Assembly (NCBI GenBank): GCA_018823835.1
Contig: JAHJHT010000002.1
Location: forward strand, 1,736,001 to 1,800,000
Source: Alphaproteobacteria bacterium
GTDB lineage: Bacteria > Pseudomonadota > Alphaproteobacteria > Rhizobiales > Rhizobiaceae
Direction: 5' to 3'
DNA: 64,000 bases
The notes under the pieces are model-generated. The model was not told the origin of the DNA and ran no database searches. It was given only the letters and a program-made list of their open reading frames with translations. Positions 18,693 through 27,794 of this stretch are shown here, piece after piece; positions within the stretch are counted from its first letter, which is position 1; the number at the start of each line of letters is the position of its first letter. A program made the position numbers and the translations under genes.

Positions 18693-19607
18693 TCAAAGCC
18701 CGTTGTCACGGAACTTGCCGTCGAGGAATTTCTTCGCCCGCGGCACGTCGCTCTCTTCGAGATGCTCGATGATCACCTCGATGTTGGGATGCTTCTCGGA
18801 CAGCCGCTGCAGATAGAGGTCGTAGTTCAGTGAACCGAGACCCGGTGCCGGCAGTTCGATCTCGCCGACGCCGCGGAAAGTGTGGCTCTCCAGCGCGTCG
18901 TCGTCACCGATGTCGGCATGCTTCTCGGACTTGTCGTCACCCGAACGCTTCACATCCTTGGCGTGGGCGATCTTGATGTGCGGGGTCAGCGTGTCGAAGA
19001 CCTGGTTGAGGATCTGGTCCATCTTGTCGATGTTGTGGGTCTCGAAATAGTTGGTCGGATCCATCAGCAGGCCGAGGCCGGGATGGTCGACCTGGGCGAA
19101 CATCTTGACCGTCTCCTCGACGGAGCCGACGACGTTGTTGACATAGGTTTCGAGCAGAAAGACAGCGCCGTGGTCATAGGCGGTCTGGGCGAGGTCGGCG
19201 ATGACCTTGCGGCACTCCTCGAAGCCTTCCTCGGTCTTGTTCTTCGGGTGGTGAACCCAGTCGGACTCGGTGTTGTAGGTGCCGGTCTCGGAGATTACGT
19301 AGGGCGTGCCGAAATGGCGGGTGTTGCGGATGATCTCCTTGAGGTAGCCGACGCGCTTCTCGCGTTCCGCCTTGTCCGGGTGGATGATGTTCGTGTAGCC
19401 GGAGACGCAGCAGATCGGCAGGTTATTGTCGCGGAAGGTGTCGCGCACCTTCTTGGCCTTGTCCCTGGTGATCTGGCCTGCGCTGAGGTCGACATCCTTG
19501 AAGTGCAGGTCGAGCTGCACGGTGTTGAAATTGAGGGCGCGGATCTTCTTCGCGGTTTCCTCGAGGCTGTACGGGAAATATCCCGTGAAAATTCCGGCCT
19601 GCATCAT
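18693..19607 (-). CDS. Sugar phosphate isomerase/epimerase-like TIM barrel (MocC/IolE-like)
   Basis: 304 residues of the AP-endonuclease-2 TIM-barrel family (xylose isomerase-like). Metal-ligand regions include VFLLETYVNN (Glu), GLLMDPTNYFETH (Asp) and IKIAHAKDVK (His/Asp), with a C-terminal VIIEHLEES glutamate. Such proteins isomerise or dehydrate inositol and sugar derivatives; MocC is the rhizopine homologue. AGGAG lies 8 bases before the first of two adjacent ATGs. It is followed by the second importer and preceded by a MocA-type dehydrogenase. Confidence 0.85.
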   Translation of the reverse strand: MMQAGIFTGYFPYSLEETAKKIRALNFNTVQLDLHFKDVDLSAGQITRDKAKKVRDTFRDNNLPICCVSGYTNIIHPDKAEREKRVGYLKEIIRNTRHFGTPYVISETGTYNTESDWVHHPKNKTEEGFEECRKVIADLAQTAYDHGAVFLLETYVNNVVGSVEETVKMFAQVDHPGLGLLMDPTNYFETHNIDKMDQILNQVFDTLTPHIKIAHAKDVKRSGDDKSEKHADIGDDDALESHTFRGVGEIELPAPGLGSLNYDLYLQRLSEKHPNIEVIIEHLEESDVPRAKKFLDGKFRDNGL

Positions 19608-19644
19608 GGTTGAAACTCCTCCCGATAGGTTGCTTTGCGTTGGT

Positions 19645-20766
19645 TCAGTGGATGGGGATTTCGGACAGCCTGACGGTGCGCCCTTCGTCGATCGACCGGT
19701 AGCCAGCCTCGATCAGCGCCATCGTCTTGACGTTGTCGGCGACCTGGAGCGCCGGCTCGGTTCCGCTGGCGACGGCGTGCTGCAGCTGTTCCATGACGCC
19801 GATGAAGGCGTGCGGGAACCACATGGTGTCCCAAGTCGGGCTCACCCATTCGCCGCCGGTGGTCTTCGTCGACGCATAGGAAAGCGTCGAGGCAGCACCT
19901 GTCGGCCAGCCTATGGTGCCCTTGGCGACCCCGAGCGTGCCGTCGACCCGCCAGTTGATGTGCTGGTCGTCCTTGTAGCCCTCCTCGCGCGGGCCGGACC
20001 AGACATCCTCCAGCGAGAGGGCGAGAACGCCCGAGGGGAAGCGCAGGGTCGAGACCGTGATCCCGTCGGAGTGTGCGAAGGCGGTGCGCGGGTCCTTGCG
20101 CGTCAGCGTGGTGATCTCGTCTGGGTCGCCGAACAGGAAGCGCAGAACGTCGAGGTGGTGCACGCTCATGTTGGCGAGCGTCAGCCGGTCGTACTCCTCG
20201 AGAAATCCCTGCCAGTGCGGAATGGCATGCATGTCGATCTGCGCGAAGACGATGTCGCCGAGCGCGCCGGATTCGATGATCTGCTTCAGCACGCGCATCG
20301 ACTGGTCGTAGCGCATGTTCTGGTTGACCGAGAGGATCTTGCCGGCGGCCTTGGCCTCGTCGCGAAGCCTGATGGCCTCGTCGAGCGACAGGGCGAGCGG
20401 CTTCTGCGCCAGGATGGCCTTTATATGGGGCTGCTTCAGCGCGTGGCGGATCAGCGCCGGCTGCTGGTCCGGCGGATAGGCGAGGTCGATGATGTCGACA
20501 TTCTTGTCCTCGATCAGCGCCTCGGGCGTGTCGTGCACGGTGGCGATGCTCCAGCGTTCCGCGACCTTGGCCGCATTGGCCCTGGTGCGCGACGCGATGG
20601 CGGCGACGGGAAAGCCTGCCTCCTTGTAGGCAGCGAGATGGCACTCGGCCATGATCATGCCGGCGCCCACGCAGCCGATCCTATAGTCCCGGTTGCGCAC
20701 CGTGACGTCGGGCGCAAAGCCCATCGCGGCGTCGGCCGGACCCTGTTTCGTTGCGGTGTTGCTCAT
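19645..20766 (-). CDS. Gfo/Idh/MocA-family oxidoreductase
   Basis: 373 residues. N-terminal Rossmann site GCVGAGMIMAECHLAAY, then AQKPLALSLDEA where most members have EKP (Gln replaces Glu), and a C-terminal beta-sheet half with a conserved DMHAIPHW-type segment. Family members oxidise inositols, amino-inositols or sugars with NAD(P). The start overlaps the stop of the ABC ATPase gene upstream by 4 bases, so it is in the importer operon. Likely acts on the imported cyclitol or sugar. Confidence 0.9.
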   Translation of the reverse strand: MSNTATKQGPADAAMGFAPDVTVRNRDYRIGCVGAGMIMAECHLAAYKEAGFPVAAIASRTRANAAKVAERWSIATVHDTPEALIEDKNVDIIDLAYPPDQQPALIRHALKQPHIKAILAQKPLALSLDEAIRLRDEAKAAGKILSVNQNMRYDQSMRVLKQIIESGALGDIVFAQIDMHAIPHWQGFLEEYDRLTLANMSVHHLDVLRFLFGDPDEITTLTRKDPRTAFAHSDGITVSTLRFPSGVLALSLEDVWSGPREEGYKDDQHINWRVDGTLGVAKGTIGWPTGAASTLSYASTKTTGGEWVSPTWDTMWFPHAFIGVMEQLQHAVASGTEPALQVADNVKTMALIEAGYRSIDEGRTVRLSEIPIH

Positions 20767-21818
20767 CTAACCAGTACTCCTCCACCCTGTCCGAAAAAAT
20801 GCAGCCTTGCCGGATCGCAGCGCAAAGCCACCCGGCTCTGCGGCCGGATGTCGGGTTGACCCCGCATGAGCGCCCGCAGCCGGGTCGCGCCGGCATCGAG
20901 CGTGACGACAGTATAGCCGCCGAGCGGCTCGACCTCGACGACGGTGGCGCCGGCTTCGCCGGCTTCCGGCTCCGCGACCTTCAGGTCTTCGGGACGTACG
21001 CCGATCTCGATGGTGCCCTCGGGCACGGCCGAGGCGGCAAGGCGAATGGCGCCGGCGGCGGCCTCGATCCCGGCAGCGCCTCGCCGGCCGGCGACGATGT
21101 TCATGGCGGGGGAGCCGAGCAGGCTTGCCACATAGATGCTGGCGGGCCGGTCGTAGATCTCCACCGGTGCGCCGACCTGGCGGATGCGGCCCTTCTCGAG
21201 GATCGCCATGCGGTCGGCGACGGACATGGCCTCTTCCTGGTCGTGCGTCACGTAGATCAGCGTCTTGCCGAGTTCGCGCTGGATGCGCTTCAGCTCGACT
21301 CGCGTCTCCTCACGCAGCCGGGCGTCTAGCGCCGAGATGGGATCGTCCATCAGGTAGGCGGCAGGATCGCGCACGAGCGCGCGCGCAATGGCGACGCGCT
21401 GGCGCTCGCCGCCCGACAGCTGCGCCGGCGGCTTGTGCAGGATGTGGCCGATGTGAAGTTTCTCGGAAACCTGCGCCACGCGCCGGTCGATGTCGGCCTG
21501 GGGCATCTTCCGCTCGACCAGCGGAAAGGCAACGTTTTCGCGCGCCGTCATGTGCGGGAAAAGCGCCAGGTTCTGGAACACCATCGCAACGTTGCGGGCT
21601 GCCGGAGAGACCGCGTTGACCGGCTTGCCGTCGATCAGGATCTCGCCCTCGTCCGGCGTTTCCAGACCAAGGATCAGGCGCAGGATCGTCGACTTGCCGG
21701 ACAGCGGCGGGCCGAAGAAGCAGAAGAACTCATTGTCCTCGACCGTGAAGGTCGCGTCGTCGACAGCCAGCGTGCGGCCGTAGCGCTTGGTGACGTTTCG
21801 GAACGCGATCTGGGCCAT
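20763..21818 (-). CDS. ABC importer ATPase 1 (UgpC/GlpT-like) with altered Walker regions
   Basis: 351 residues. Walker A is GPPLSGKST (not the common GPSGCGKST), the signature is a good LSGGERQR, but Walker B reads YLMDDPISALD, so the catalytic Glu is Asp. H-loop YVTHDQEEA is intact; a TOBE-type C-terminal domain follows (IGVRPEDLKV). It pairs with the second ATPase at 21821-22912 (2 bases away), which has the opposite defect; see findings. ATG at 21818. Resembles the two-ATPase glycerol importer GlpS/GlpT of rhizobia. Confidence 0.9.
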   Translation of the reverse strand: MAQIAFRNVTKRYGRTLAVDDATFTVEDNEFFCFFGPPLSGKSTILRLILGLETPDEGEILIDGKPVNAVSPAARNVAMVFQNLALFPHMTARENVAFPLVERKMPQADIDRRVAQVSEKLHIGHILHKPPAQLSGGERQRVAIARALVRDPAAYLMDDPISALDARLREETRVELKRIQRELGKTLIYVTHDQEEAMSVADRMAILEKGRIRQVGAPVEIYDRPASIYVASLLGSPAMNIVAGRRGAAGIEAAAGAIRLAASAVPEGTIEIGVRPEDLKVAEPEAGEAGATVVEVEPLGGYTVVTLDAGATRLRALMRGQPDIRPQSRVALRCDPARLHFFGQGGGVLVR

Positions 21819-21820
21819 GC

Positions 21821-22912
21821 TCACGCCCTCCCGATGGCGGCGCCGGTCGCGGCATCGAAGAGCCGTACCGAGTCCGCGTTCGGCGAGACGATGGCGGATG
21901 CGCCGATCGTCAGGTCGACGTCGTTGTCGAAGACTGCCTTGACGCTCTCGGAGCCGGCATCGAAGTGCACGATCGTGCGCGCCCCGATGCGCTCCACGAA
22001 GGTGACGGCGAGCGCCAGTCCCGGGGCGTCTTTGACGATCGTCGTCTCTTCGGGCCGGAAGCCATAGAGGAGTTCGCCGGAAGAGGCGCGCGCGGCGGCG
22101 GCGAGTTGATCGGGCAGGCGCGCGCTCGCGCCGAGCGGTCCGAGATCGACGACGGCGCCGCGGTCGCTGTCGGCCAACCTTCCCGGCAGCAGGTTCATGC
22201 CCGGCGCGCCGATGAAGCGGGCGACGAAGACGTTCGCCGGATGGTTGTAGACCTCGAGCGGTGTGCCGACCTGCTGCAGCACGCCGTGGTCCATGACGGC
22301 GATGCGGTCCGCCATGGTCATGGCCTCGAGCTGGTCGTGCGTGACATAGACCATGGTCTGGCGGAATTCGCGCTGCAACTGCTTCAGCTCCGTGCGCATC
22401 ACCGCGCGAAAGGCGGCATCGACGTTGGACAGGGGCTCGTCGAGCAGGAAGATTGCCGGCTCCATGATCGCCGAGCGACCGATGGCCACGCGCTGCAGGA
22501 TGTTCACCGAAAGCCGGTCGGCCTTGCGGTCGAGCATCGGGCTCAGCTGCAGGAGTTCGGCGATCGAACCGACGCGGCGCTCGATCTCGGCTGCCGGCTT
22601 GCCGGTCATGCGCAGGCCGTAGGAGAGGTTCTGGCGTACGGTCATATGGGTGAAGATCGCATAGTTCTGGAACACGAAGCCAACGCCGCGCCCGCCCATC
22701 GGCACGCCTGCCATGTCGCGTTCGCCGAACAGGATGCGGCCCTCGCTCGGCTCTTCCATGCCGGCGATCATGTTCATGGTCGTCGACTTGCCGCAACCGG
22801 ACGGTCCCAGCAGAGCCATGAACTCGCCGTCGGCGATGTCGAGGTCCATGGGCTGCAGGGCTGTGAAGTCGCCGAAGCGCTTGACCAGATTCCTCAGGTG
22901 GATGGCGCTCAC
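21821..22912 (-). CDS. ABC importer ATPase 2 (UgpC/GlpS-like) with degenerate signature motif
   Basis: 363 residues. Walker A GPSGCGKST and Walker B FLLDEPLSNVD are canonical, H-loop YVTHDQLEA intact, but the ABC signature is LSVNILQR instead of LSGGQ-QR. C-terminal TOBE domain includes YGFRPEETTIV. Start is GTG at 22912, two bases after the permease stop; no ATG fits. Together with ATPase 1 it would form an asymmetric heterodimer with one full and one degenerate ATP site. Confidence 0.9.
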   Translation of the reverse strand: MSAIHLRNLVKRFGDFTALQPMDLDIADGEFMALLGPSGCGKSTTMNMIAGMEEPSEGRILFGERDMAGVPMGGRGVGFVFQNYAIFTHMTVRQNLSYGLRMTGKPAAEIERRVGSIAELLQLSPMLDRKADRLSVNILQRVAIGRSAIMEPAIFLLDEPLSNVDAAFRAVMRTELKQLQREFRQTMVYVTHDQLEAMTMADRIAVMDHGVLQQVGTPLEVYNHPANVFVARFIGAPGMNLLPGRLADSDRGAVVDLGPLGASARLPDQLAAAARASSGELLYGFRPEETTIVKDAPGLALAVTFVERIGARTIVHFDAGSESVKAVFDNDVDLTIGASAIVSPNADSVRLFDAATGAAIGRA

Positions 22913-22914
22913 GG

Positions 22915-23880
22915 TCAGGCCTCCCGCGCTGCGGCCATGCGCTTCATGGCGAAGACGGCGGCGATGGAGAGAACGATCAGGATGGCCAGCGCGATGGCCG
23001 CGACGTAGCCCCAGATCAGGTCCTGGGTCGTGACCTTGTAGATGTAGACCGAGATGGTCTCGGTCGCGACGCCGGGGCCGCCGCCGGTCATGATGTAGAG
23101 CGTGTCGAAGATCTTGAAGTTCTCGATCACGCGGATCGCAAGGGCGATGATGATGATCGTCTTCATCTTGGGCAGCACGATCGTCGTGAAGCGCTGCCAG
23201 GAGTTTGCGCCAAGCAGGGTGGCCGCCTTCATCTGGTCCTCGGGCACGCCGACGAGCCCGGCGAGCAGGATGAGGAACATCAGCGGCGTCCACTGCCAGA
23301 TGTCGGCGATCATCACCGCGGCGAGCGCGAGCGTCGGGTCGGACAGCCACGCGATCGTGACGGGCCCGCCAACGAAGACGGAAAGAATGTCGTTCACAGG
23401 TCCCCCCGACTGGAACAGCATGAAGAACATGTAGCCGGCAACGGCGGGAACCACCATCATCGGCATCAGCAGGATGGAGTAGAAGACCCGCTTGCCGGGG
23501 AAATTGTCGGCAAACAGCGTCGCCAGCGCCAGACCGAGCAGGAACTCGGCCGGCACACAGACCGCCATGACGATCGCCGTGCGCCAGATGGCGCCCCAGA
23601 AGCGCTTGTCGGAAACGAGGTCCGTATAGTTGGCGAAACTGTTCCACAGTTCGCCGGCCCGCCACCAGCCGACGCCTGACAGCGGTGACCAGTCGGTGAG
23701 CGAAATGTAGAGCTGCATCAGCAGCGGAAACAGCGCGATGAAGAGCACCAGGATCTGCGCCGGCAGCGTCAGGCGCAGCCCGAGCCTGCTCGCCTCCGTC
23801 TCGGCCTGGGTCGGCTCGCGTTTCGCGCCGGCGATGGTCATGCCATCCTGCCTCGCAAGCTTTGCGGCGGCGGCGCTCAT
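22915..23880 (-). CDS. ABC importer permease (MalF/UgpA type)
   Basis: 321 residues with six main membrane segments; the coupling-helix (EAA) motif reads [19 protein letters not shown], the cytoplasmic loop that docks on the ATPases. A 45-residue soluble N-terminal tail is longer than usual. ATG at 23880 overlaps the stop of the second permease gene by 4 bases. CUT1-type sugar/polyol importer. Confidence 0.93.
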   Translation of the reverse strand: MSAAAAKLARQDGMTIAGAKREPTQAETEASRLGLRLTLPAQILVLFIALFPLLMQLYISLTDWSPLSGVGWWRAGELWNSFANYTDLVSDKRFWGAIWRTAIVMAVCVPAEFLLGLALATLFADNFPGKRVFYSILLMPMMVVPAVAGYMFFMLFQSGGPVNDILSVFVGGPVTIAWLSDPTLALAAVMIADIWQWTPLMFLILLAGLVGVPEDQMKAATLLGANSWQRFTTIVLPKMKTIIIIALAIRVIENFKIFDTLYIMTGGGPGVATETISVYIYKVTTQDLIWGYVAAIALAILIVLSIAAVFAMKRMAAAREA

Positions 23881-24737
23881 TGCTTCAGGGCTCCGAAGGT
23901 CAGGCCGCGCACGAGGTGGCGCTGGATGGCGATGCCCATGATGACTGGCGGAACGGCGGCGATGAGGCCGAGTGCGGCCTTGGCGCCGTAGAGCTGGCCG
24001 GTCATCGAAGACGACAGCGAGGCCATGTAGACCGGGATGGTCACCCACTCGCGCGTCGTCAGCAGCAGGGCGATCAGGTAGTCCGACCAGTTGAGAATGA
24101 AGACGAAGAGCGCTGCGCTGGCCAGCGGCGCGCGCATCATCGGCAGGGTGATGCGGGTGAAGACGCGCAGCCTGGAGCAGCCTTCCACCAGCGCGGCTTC
24201 CTCGATCTCGCGCGGCATGTCGTCGAAGAAGGTCTTCATCAGCCAGAAGGCGAAGGGCAGGGTGACGATGCCGTAGATCAGAGCCAGCCCCCACCAGGTG
24301 TCGATCAGGCCAAGGAAGGCCCACATGATCATGACGGGGATCATCACGGCCATCGGCGGAAACAGGCGAAGCTGGATCAGCGCCAGCGGCAGGTTCTGCC
24401 CGGAACCGAAGCGCGACAGGCCATAGGCGGCGGCCGTTCCCGCGCTCATGGCAATGGCGGTGCCGAAGATGGCCGAGAGCAGAGAGGACAGGATGGGCTT
24501 CAGCGCGGTGCGGTCGAGTGCGACGATCAGATTGCTCGTCGATTCGCCGAAGACGAAGCGGAAATTGTCGAGCGTCGGATTCTGCGGCCACCAGGTCAGC
24601 GCCTCGCCGGTCGCCGACCACTCCGGAATCGGCTTGAAGGCCATGGACAGCATCCACAGGATCGGCACGAGCGCCACGGCGAGCGCCAGAAAGATGGCGG
24701 CGTAGCGGAAGATCTCGAAGGGCAGGGAACGTTTCAT
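23877..24737 (-). CDS. ABC importer permease (MalG/UgpE type)
   Basis: 286 residues, six membrane segments; the EAA loop is [22 protein letters not shown]-terminus is an N-in helix as in MalG. AGGATGAC precedes the ATG. It is read right after the binding protein and a hairpin, and before the MalF-type permease. Confidence 0.93.
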   Translation of the reverse strand: MKRSLPFEIFRYAAIFLALAVALVPILWMLSMAFKPIPEWSATGEALTWWPQNPTLDNFRFVFGESTSNLIVALDRTALKPILSSLLSAIFGTAIAMSAGTAAAYGLSRFGSGQNLPLALIQLRLFPPMAVMIPVMIMWAFLGLIDTWWGLALIYGIVTLPFAFWLMKTFFDDMPREIEEAALVEGCSRLRVFTRITLPMMRAPLASAALFVFILNWSDYLIALLLTTREWVTIPVYMASLSSSMTGQLYGAKAALGLIAAVPPVIMGIAIQRHLVRGLTFGALKQ

Positions 24738-24767
24738 GTCATCCTGTCGGCGGACAAATTCAGGCTG

Positions 24768-24797
24768 ACGCGGGAGGGGGCTTGCCCTCCCGCGTCG
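24768..24797 (-). terminator. Intra-operon hairpin after the large binding-protein gene
   Basis: A perfect 12-bp stem (GACGCGGGAGGG and complement) with loop GGCTTG follows the binding-protein stop and precedes the permease. Same placement as hairpins at 17652, 48455 and 60334; presumably sets the binding-protein to permease ratio. Confidence 0.75.
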
Positions 24798-24815
24798 TCG
24801 CGGTTGTCGGGAGGA

Positions 24816-26432
24816 TCAGCCGCTGATCGGGTCGAGCACGGTAGGCCATGCTTCCTTGTTGGAACGGATGGCTTCGAGGAGCTTTTCCTCGCCCGTACGC
24901 CGGGAGATCTTTTTCCATTCCGTTTCGGTGTCGGCCATCGCCTGTTCCGGCGTCTTCGACTTGGTCAGCGCCGCGACGAGGTTCTCGTCGAGAGCGTTGT
25001 GGAAGGCCGTCGCGCCCGGATAGTTGATGGTCGGCACCGTGCGGGCGACCGTCTCGCGCACCACATCCATGTGGTAGCCGTGATAGGTCTGGCGCACGAG
25101 CGGGTCGGCAAAGTCCGACAGGCGGAAGGGATCGAAGTAACCGCCCGGGTTTGCCGTCATCCATGCGTAGATGCGACTGGAACCCAGCCACTGCAGGAGG
25201 AGGTAGCAGGCTTCCGGGTTCTTGGCCTGGGTCGAGACCGAGGCCGAGAGGTTGAGCCAGAGCACCGAGCGGCGGACCAGATTGCCGTCGACCTCGCGGC
25301 CCGGCGGCAGCATGGAGCCGATCTTGCCGGTTACCTTGGAGCCTTCGTTGCCCGGGTTGTCGAGGAACTTCGGCAGGTTGGAGAAGGCGCAGGTCATCGC
25401 GGCGCCGCCACCGGCGAAGTTGCCGTACTGCTCGGGCCAGCCCCACGAGATCGCGTCGGGCGAATGATGCGCCAGCGAAGCGATGTATTCCGCAGTCGCG
25501 GCGACGCCGGCCTCCGAGTTGATCAGCGGGCTGCCGTCGTCGGCAAACAGGAACTGGTTCGGCGAACCCATCGAAACGTAGCGCTGGTACCAGTTGGTAT
25601 AGCCCCAACCCTGGTTGCGCAGGTCGGTCGAGCCGAACAGGCCCTTGTCGGGACGGTGGAAGAAGGCCGCGACCTCGTCGAGCTGCTTCCAGGTGCGCGG
25701 CGGCGCGAGTTCGTAGCCGTGCTTGTCCGAGAATGCCTTCTTCTCGGCTTCGTCGTTGAACAGGTCGGTACGATAAACCCAGGTCTGGAAGTCGCCGTCG
25801 AGCGACACGCCGTAGGTCGAACCGCGATACTGGTTGAGCAGCGAAACGCCCTTCGCGCCGTTGACGTAGCCGCGCTCTGGATCGTCCCATTCAGGCTGGT
25901 GGGCGGCAACGAAGTCGTCGAGGTTGACGATGCCGCCGGTCTCGGCGAGATCGCCCAGACGGTTCCACTCGACGGCATAGATGTCATAGGCCCCACCGCT
26001 GGTGGAGATGTCCTGCATCGTCTTGGTGAATTCCTGGCCGTTCGGCACGCCGACGATCTCGAGCGTGATGCCGGTTTCCTTTTCCCAGAGTTCCTTGATG
26101 GACGGCGCACCGGCCGGGAAGGGCTGCGTCAACTGGCCAATGGAGCCGTCGGACAGACCGAGCACGATACGCTCGGGCGCCTTGCCGGCCCCCTTCATTT
26201 CCTTGATCGCCTCGATGGCGCGGCCTTCCGGCGTATCGGCGCCATACTGGTAGCGCTCGGCGCCCTCGAAGCCGGTCGGGCCGCCAATCATGCCCGGCGC
26301 CAGCGCATCGGCCGCATAGGCGCGGCCTGGACGGATGAAGCTCGGGGCTATTCCTGCGACGGCAACAAGGCCGGCCGCCTTTCCTCCCGACGCCAGAAGA
26401 CGGCGCCGCGACATGCGCAACAAATCGGTCAT
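24816..26432 (-). CDS. Large ABC extracellular solute-binding protein, Tat-exported (GlpV-like)
   Basis: 538 residues from ATG 26432 (GGAGG 7 bases upstream). An N-terminal twin-arginine signal (MSRRRLLASGGKAAGLVAVAG) directs folded export. At over 500 residues it is much larger than usual CUT1 binding proteins and resembles the rhizobial glycerol/polyol binding protein GlpV group; segments GNQ/AVEWNRLGDLAETGGIV and AWMTANPGGYFDPFR fit SBP_bac_1 architecture. First gene of the leftward operon, next to the divergent LacI regulator. Substrate is probably a polyol, cyclitol or sugar derivative. Confidence 0.9.
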   Translation of the reverse strand: MTDLLRMSRRRLLASGGKAAGLVAVAGIAPSFIRPGRAYAADALAPGMIGGPTGFEGAERYQYGADTPEGRAIEAIKEMKGAGKAPERIVLGLSDGSIGQLTQPFPAGAPSIKELWEKETGITLEIVGVPNGQEFTKTMQDISTSGGAYDIYAVEWNRLGDLAETGGIVNLDDFVAAHQPEWDDPERGYVNGAKGVSLLNQYRGSTYGVSLDGDFQTWVYRTDLFNDEAEKKAFSDKHGYELAPPRTWKQLDEVAAFFHRPDKGLFGSTDLRNQGWGYTNWYQRYVSMGSPNQFLFADDGSPLINSEAGVAATAEYIASLAHHSPDAISWGWPEQYGNFAGGGAAMTCAFSNLPKFLDNPGNEGSKVTGKIGSMLPPGREVDGNLVRRSVLWLNLSASVSTQAKNPEACYLLLQWLGSSRIYAWMTANPGGYFDPFRLSDFADPLVRQTYHGYHMDVVRETVARTVPTINYPGATAFHNALDENLVAALTKSKTPEQAMADTETEWKKISRRTGEEKLLEAIRSNKEAWPTVLDPISG

Positions 26433-26478
26433 CAATAGTCCTCCCTCAGGCCGCTCTCCCAGTGGCCTTATGTGATGT

Positions 26479-26546
26479 ATGTTGACGGCGCTCCATCACG
26501 CTGTCAACATCAAATCAGATCATTTTAGATCATAGGCGATCAAAAA
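26479..26546. promoter_or_regulatory. Two candidate operators between the importer operon and lacI-type gene
   Basis: Two inverted repeats lie in the 301-base divergent gap. First: ATGTTGACGGCG at 26479-26490 and CGCTGTCAACAT at 26499-26510 (11 of 12 pairs, 8-base spacer). Second: TTTTAGATC at 26523-26531 and GATCAAAAA at 26538-26546 (8 of 9 pairs, 6-base spacer). Placement fits LacI-family control of the array. Confidence 0.5.
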
Positions 26547-26733
26547 CGTTCCGTCATGGCGCTGACGACAGTTGGACGTGTGCGGGAATTGCAGGGTTCT
26601 GATGGAGTGAATACGGTGGAAACAGTCGACCACAGTGTCTCGAGGGCTTGCCCGGGCCGCACGGTGGAATACATCATTTTCCATCAGATTCGCGCGGTCC
26701 GCATCCGGCGACCAGCGACAGGAAGGTGACGCA

Positions 26734-27756
26734 GTGCGTTCGACCCTGACAGACATTGCCCGCGAGGCCGGCGTCTCGTCCGCCACCGTCGACCGCGTTC
26801 TCAACAACCGGCCCGGCGTCCGGAGCCGGACGCGCGAGATCGTCATCGAGACCGCGCAGCGCCTCGGCTACATCTCGGATGGCGCCGGCGGCTATGCGGC
26901 CGCGCAAGCGTCTGCCGCACGGCTCGACTTCGTGCTGCCGATGGGCACCAACACCTTCATCAAGATGCTGCACCAGCAACTCGAGATGCAGGGCGCCTCG
27001 CGACCGGACGTCGACGTGCGCACGCATCTGATCGAGGGGTTCGTGCCCGACACGCTGGCCCGCACGCTGCAGGAACTCGGCGACGATACCCAGGGCGTGG
27101 GCGTCATCGCGCTCGACCATCCGACCGTGCGCGAAGCGATCCGCCGGCTGTCGGCGCGCGGCGTCAAGGTCGTGACGCTCGCCTCGGACATCCTGCACGT
27201 GCCGCGCATCGCCTATGTCGGAATCGACAACCGGCAGGCCGGGCGGCTGGCCGGCTACGTGCTGGCGCGGTTTCTCGGCACGACGTCGCCCAAGAAGGTG
27301 GCGCTGTTCGCCGGCTCGCTCTCCTACCGCGGCCATGAAGAACGCGAGATGGGGTTCCGTCATGTGCTGGCCGAGGATTTTCCGAACCTCGAGATCGTCG
27401 AGTTGCGGGAAATGAAGGACGACCGCGAGAAGGCGTTCCAGGAGGCGGCGGCGCTGCTCGACCGGCACCCCGATCTCGCCGGCATCTACAATATCGGCGC
27501 CGGCAACCAGGGCGTGGGACGCGCACTGAAGGAGCGCGGCATGGCGAAGTCCGTGGTCTTCGTCGGCCACGAAGCGACGGAAGGCAACAAGGTCATGCTG
27601 CTCGAAGGCACGCTGGACGCCGTCATCGACCAGAACCCGCGGGTCGAGGCGCGCGAGGCGCTGAACATCCTGATCGGCGCCGTCCGCGGCCAGACGACGG
27701 AACTCCATCCGCCAAGGCTGCAGATCGTCTTCCGGGAGAATATCCCGGAGGTCTGA
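26734..27756 (+). CDS. LacI-family transcriptional regulator
   Basis: 340 residues, typical LacI length. The N-terminal helix-turn-helix (LTDIAREAGVSSATVDRVLN, hinge region PGVRSRTREIV) is followed by a periplasmic-binding-protein-like effector domain; it includes FVLPMGTNTFIKMLHQQL and ends with PPRLQIVFRENIP. The start is GTG 26734 with AGGAAGG upstream. Divergent from the importer operon and so its likely repressor. Effector would be the imported compound or a derivative. Ends before a hairpin shared with the convergent gene. Confidence 0.92.
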   Translation: MRSTLTDIAREAGVSSATVDRVLNNRPGVRSRTREIVIETAQRLGYISDGAGGYAAAQASAARLDFVLPMGTNTFIKMLHQQLEMQGASRPDVDVRTHLIEGFVPDTLARTLQELGDDTQGVGVIALDHPTVREAIRRLSARGVKVVTLASDILHVPRIAYVGIDNRQAGRLAGYVLARFLGTTSPKKVALFAGSLSYRGHEEREMGFRHVLAEDFPNLEIVELREMKDDREKAFQEAAALLDRHPDLAGIYNIGAGNQGVGRALKERGMAKSVVFVGHEATEGNKVMLLEGTLDAVIDQNPRVEAREALNILIGAVRGQTTELHPPRLQIVFRENIPEV

Positions 27757-27769
27757 TCCTCGGATGGGG

Positions 27770-27790
27770 GGGCGCGCTTATCGCGCGTCC
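27770..27790. terminator. Hairpin between convergent lacI-type gene and small secreted-protein gene
   Basis: 8-bp stem with one G-U pair (GGGCGCGC, loop TTATC, GCGCGTCC) located between the two stops. Weak T content; probable bidirectional end. Confidence 0.5.
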
Positions 27791-27794
27791 GGAC

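Noticed and set aside
23862..26438. 858-codon plus-strand frame across the importer genes
   Set aside because: Antisense shadow of the permease and large binding-protein genes; composition typical of reversed high-GC coding DNA.
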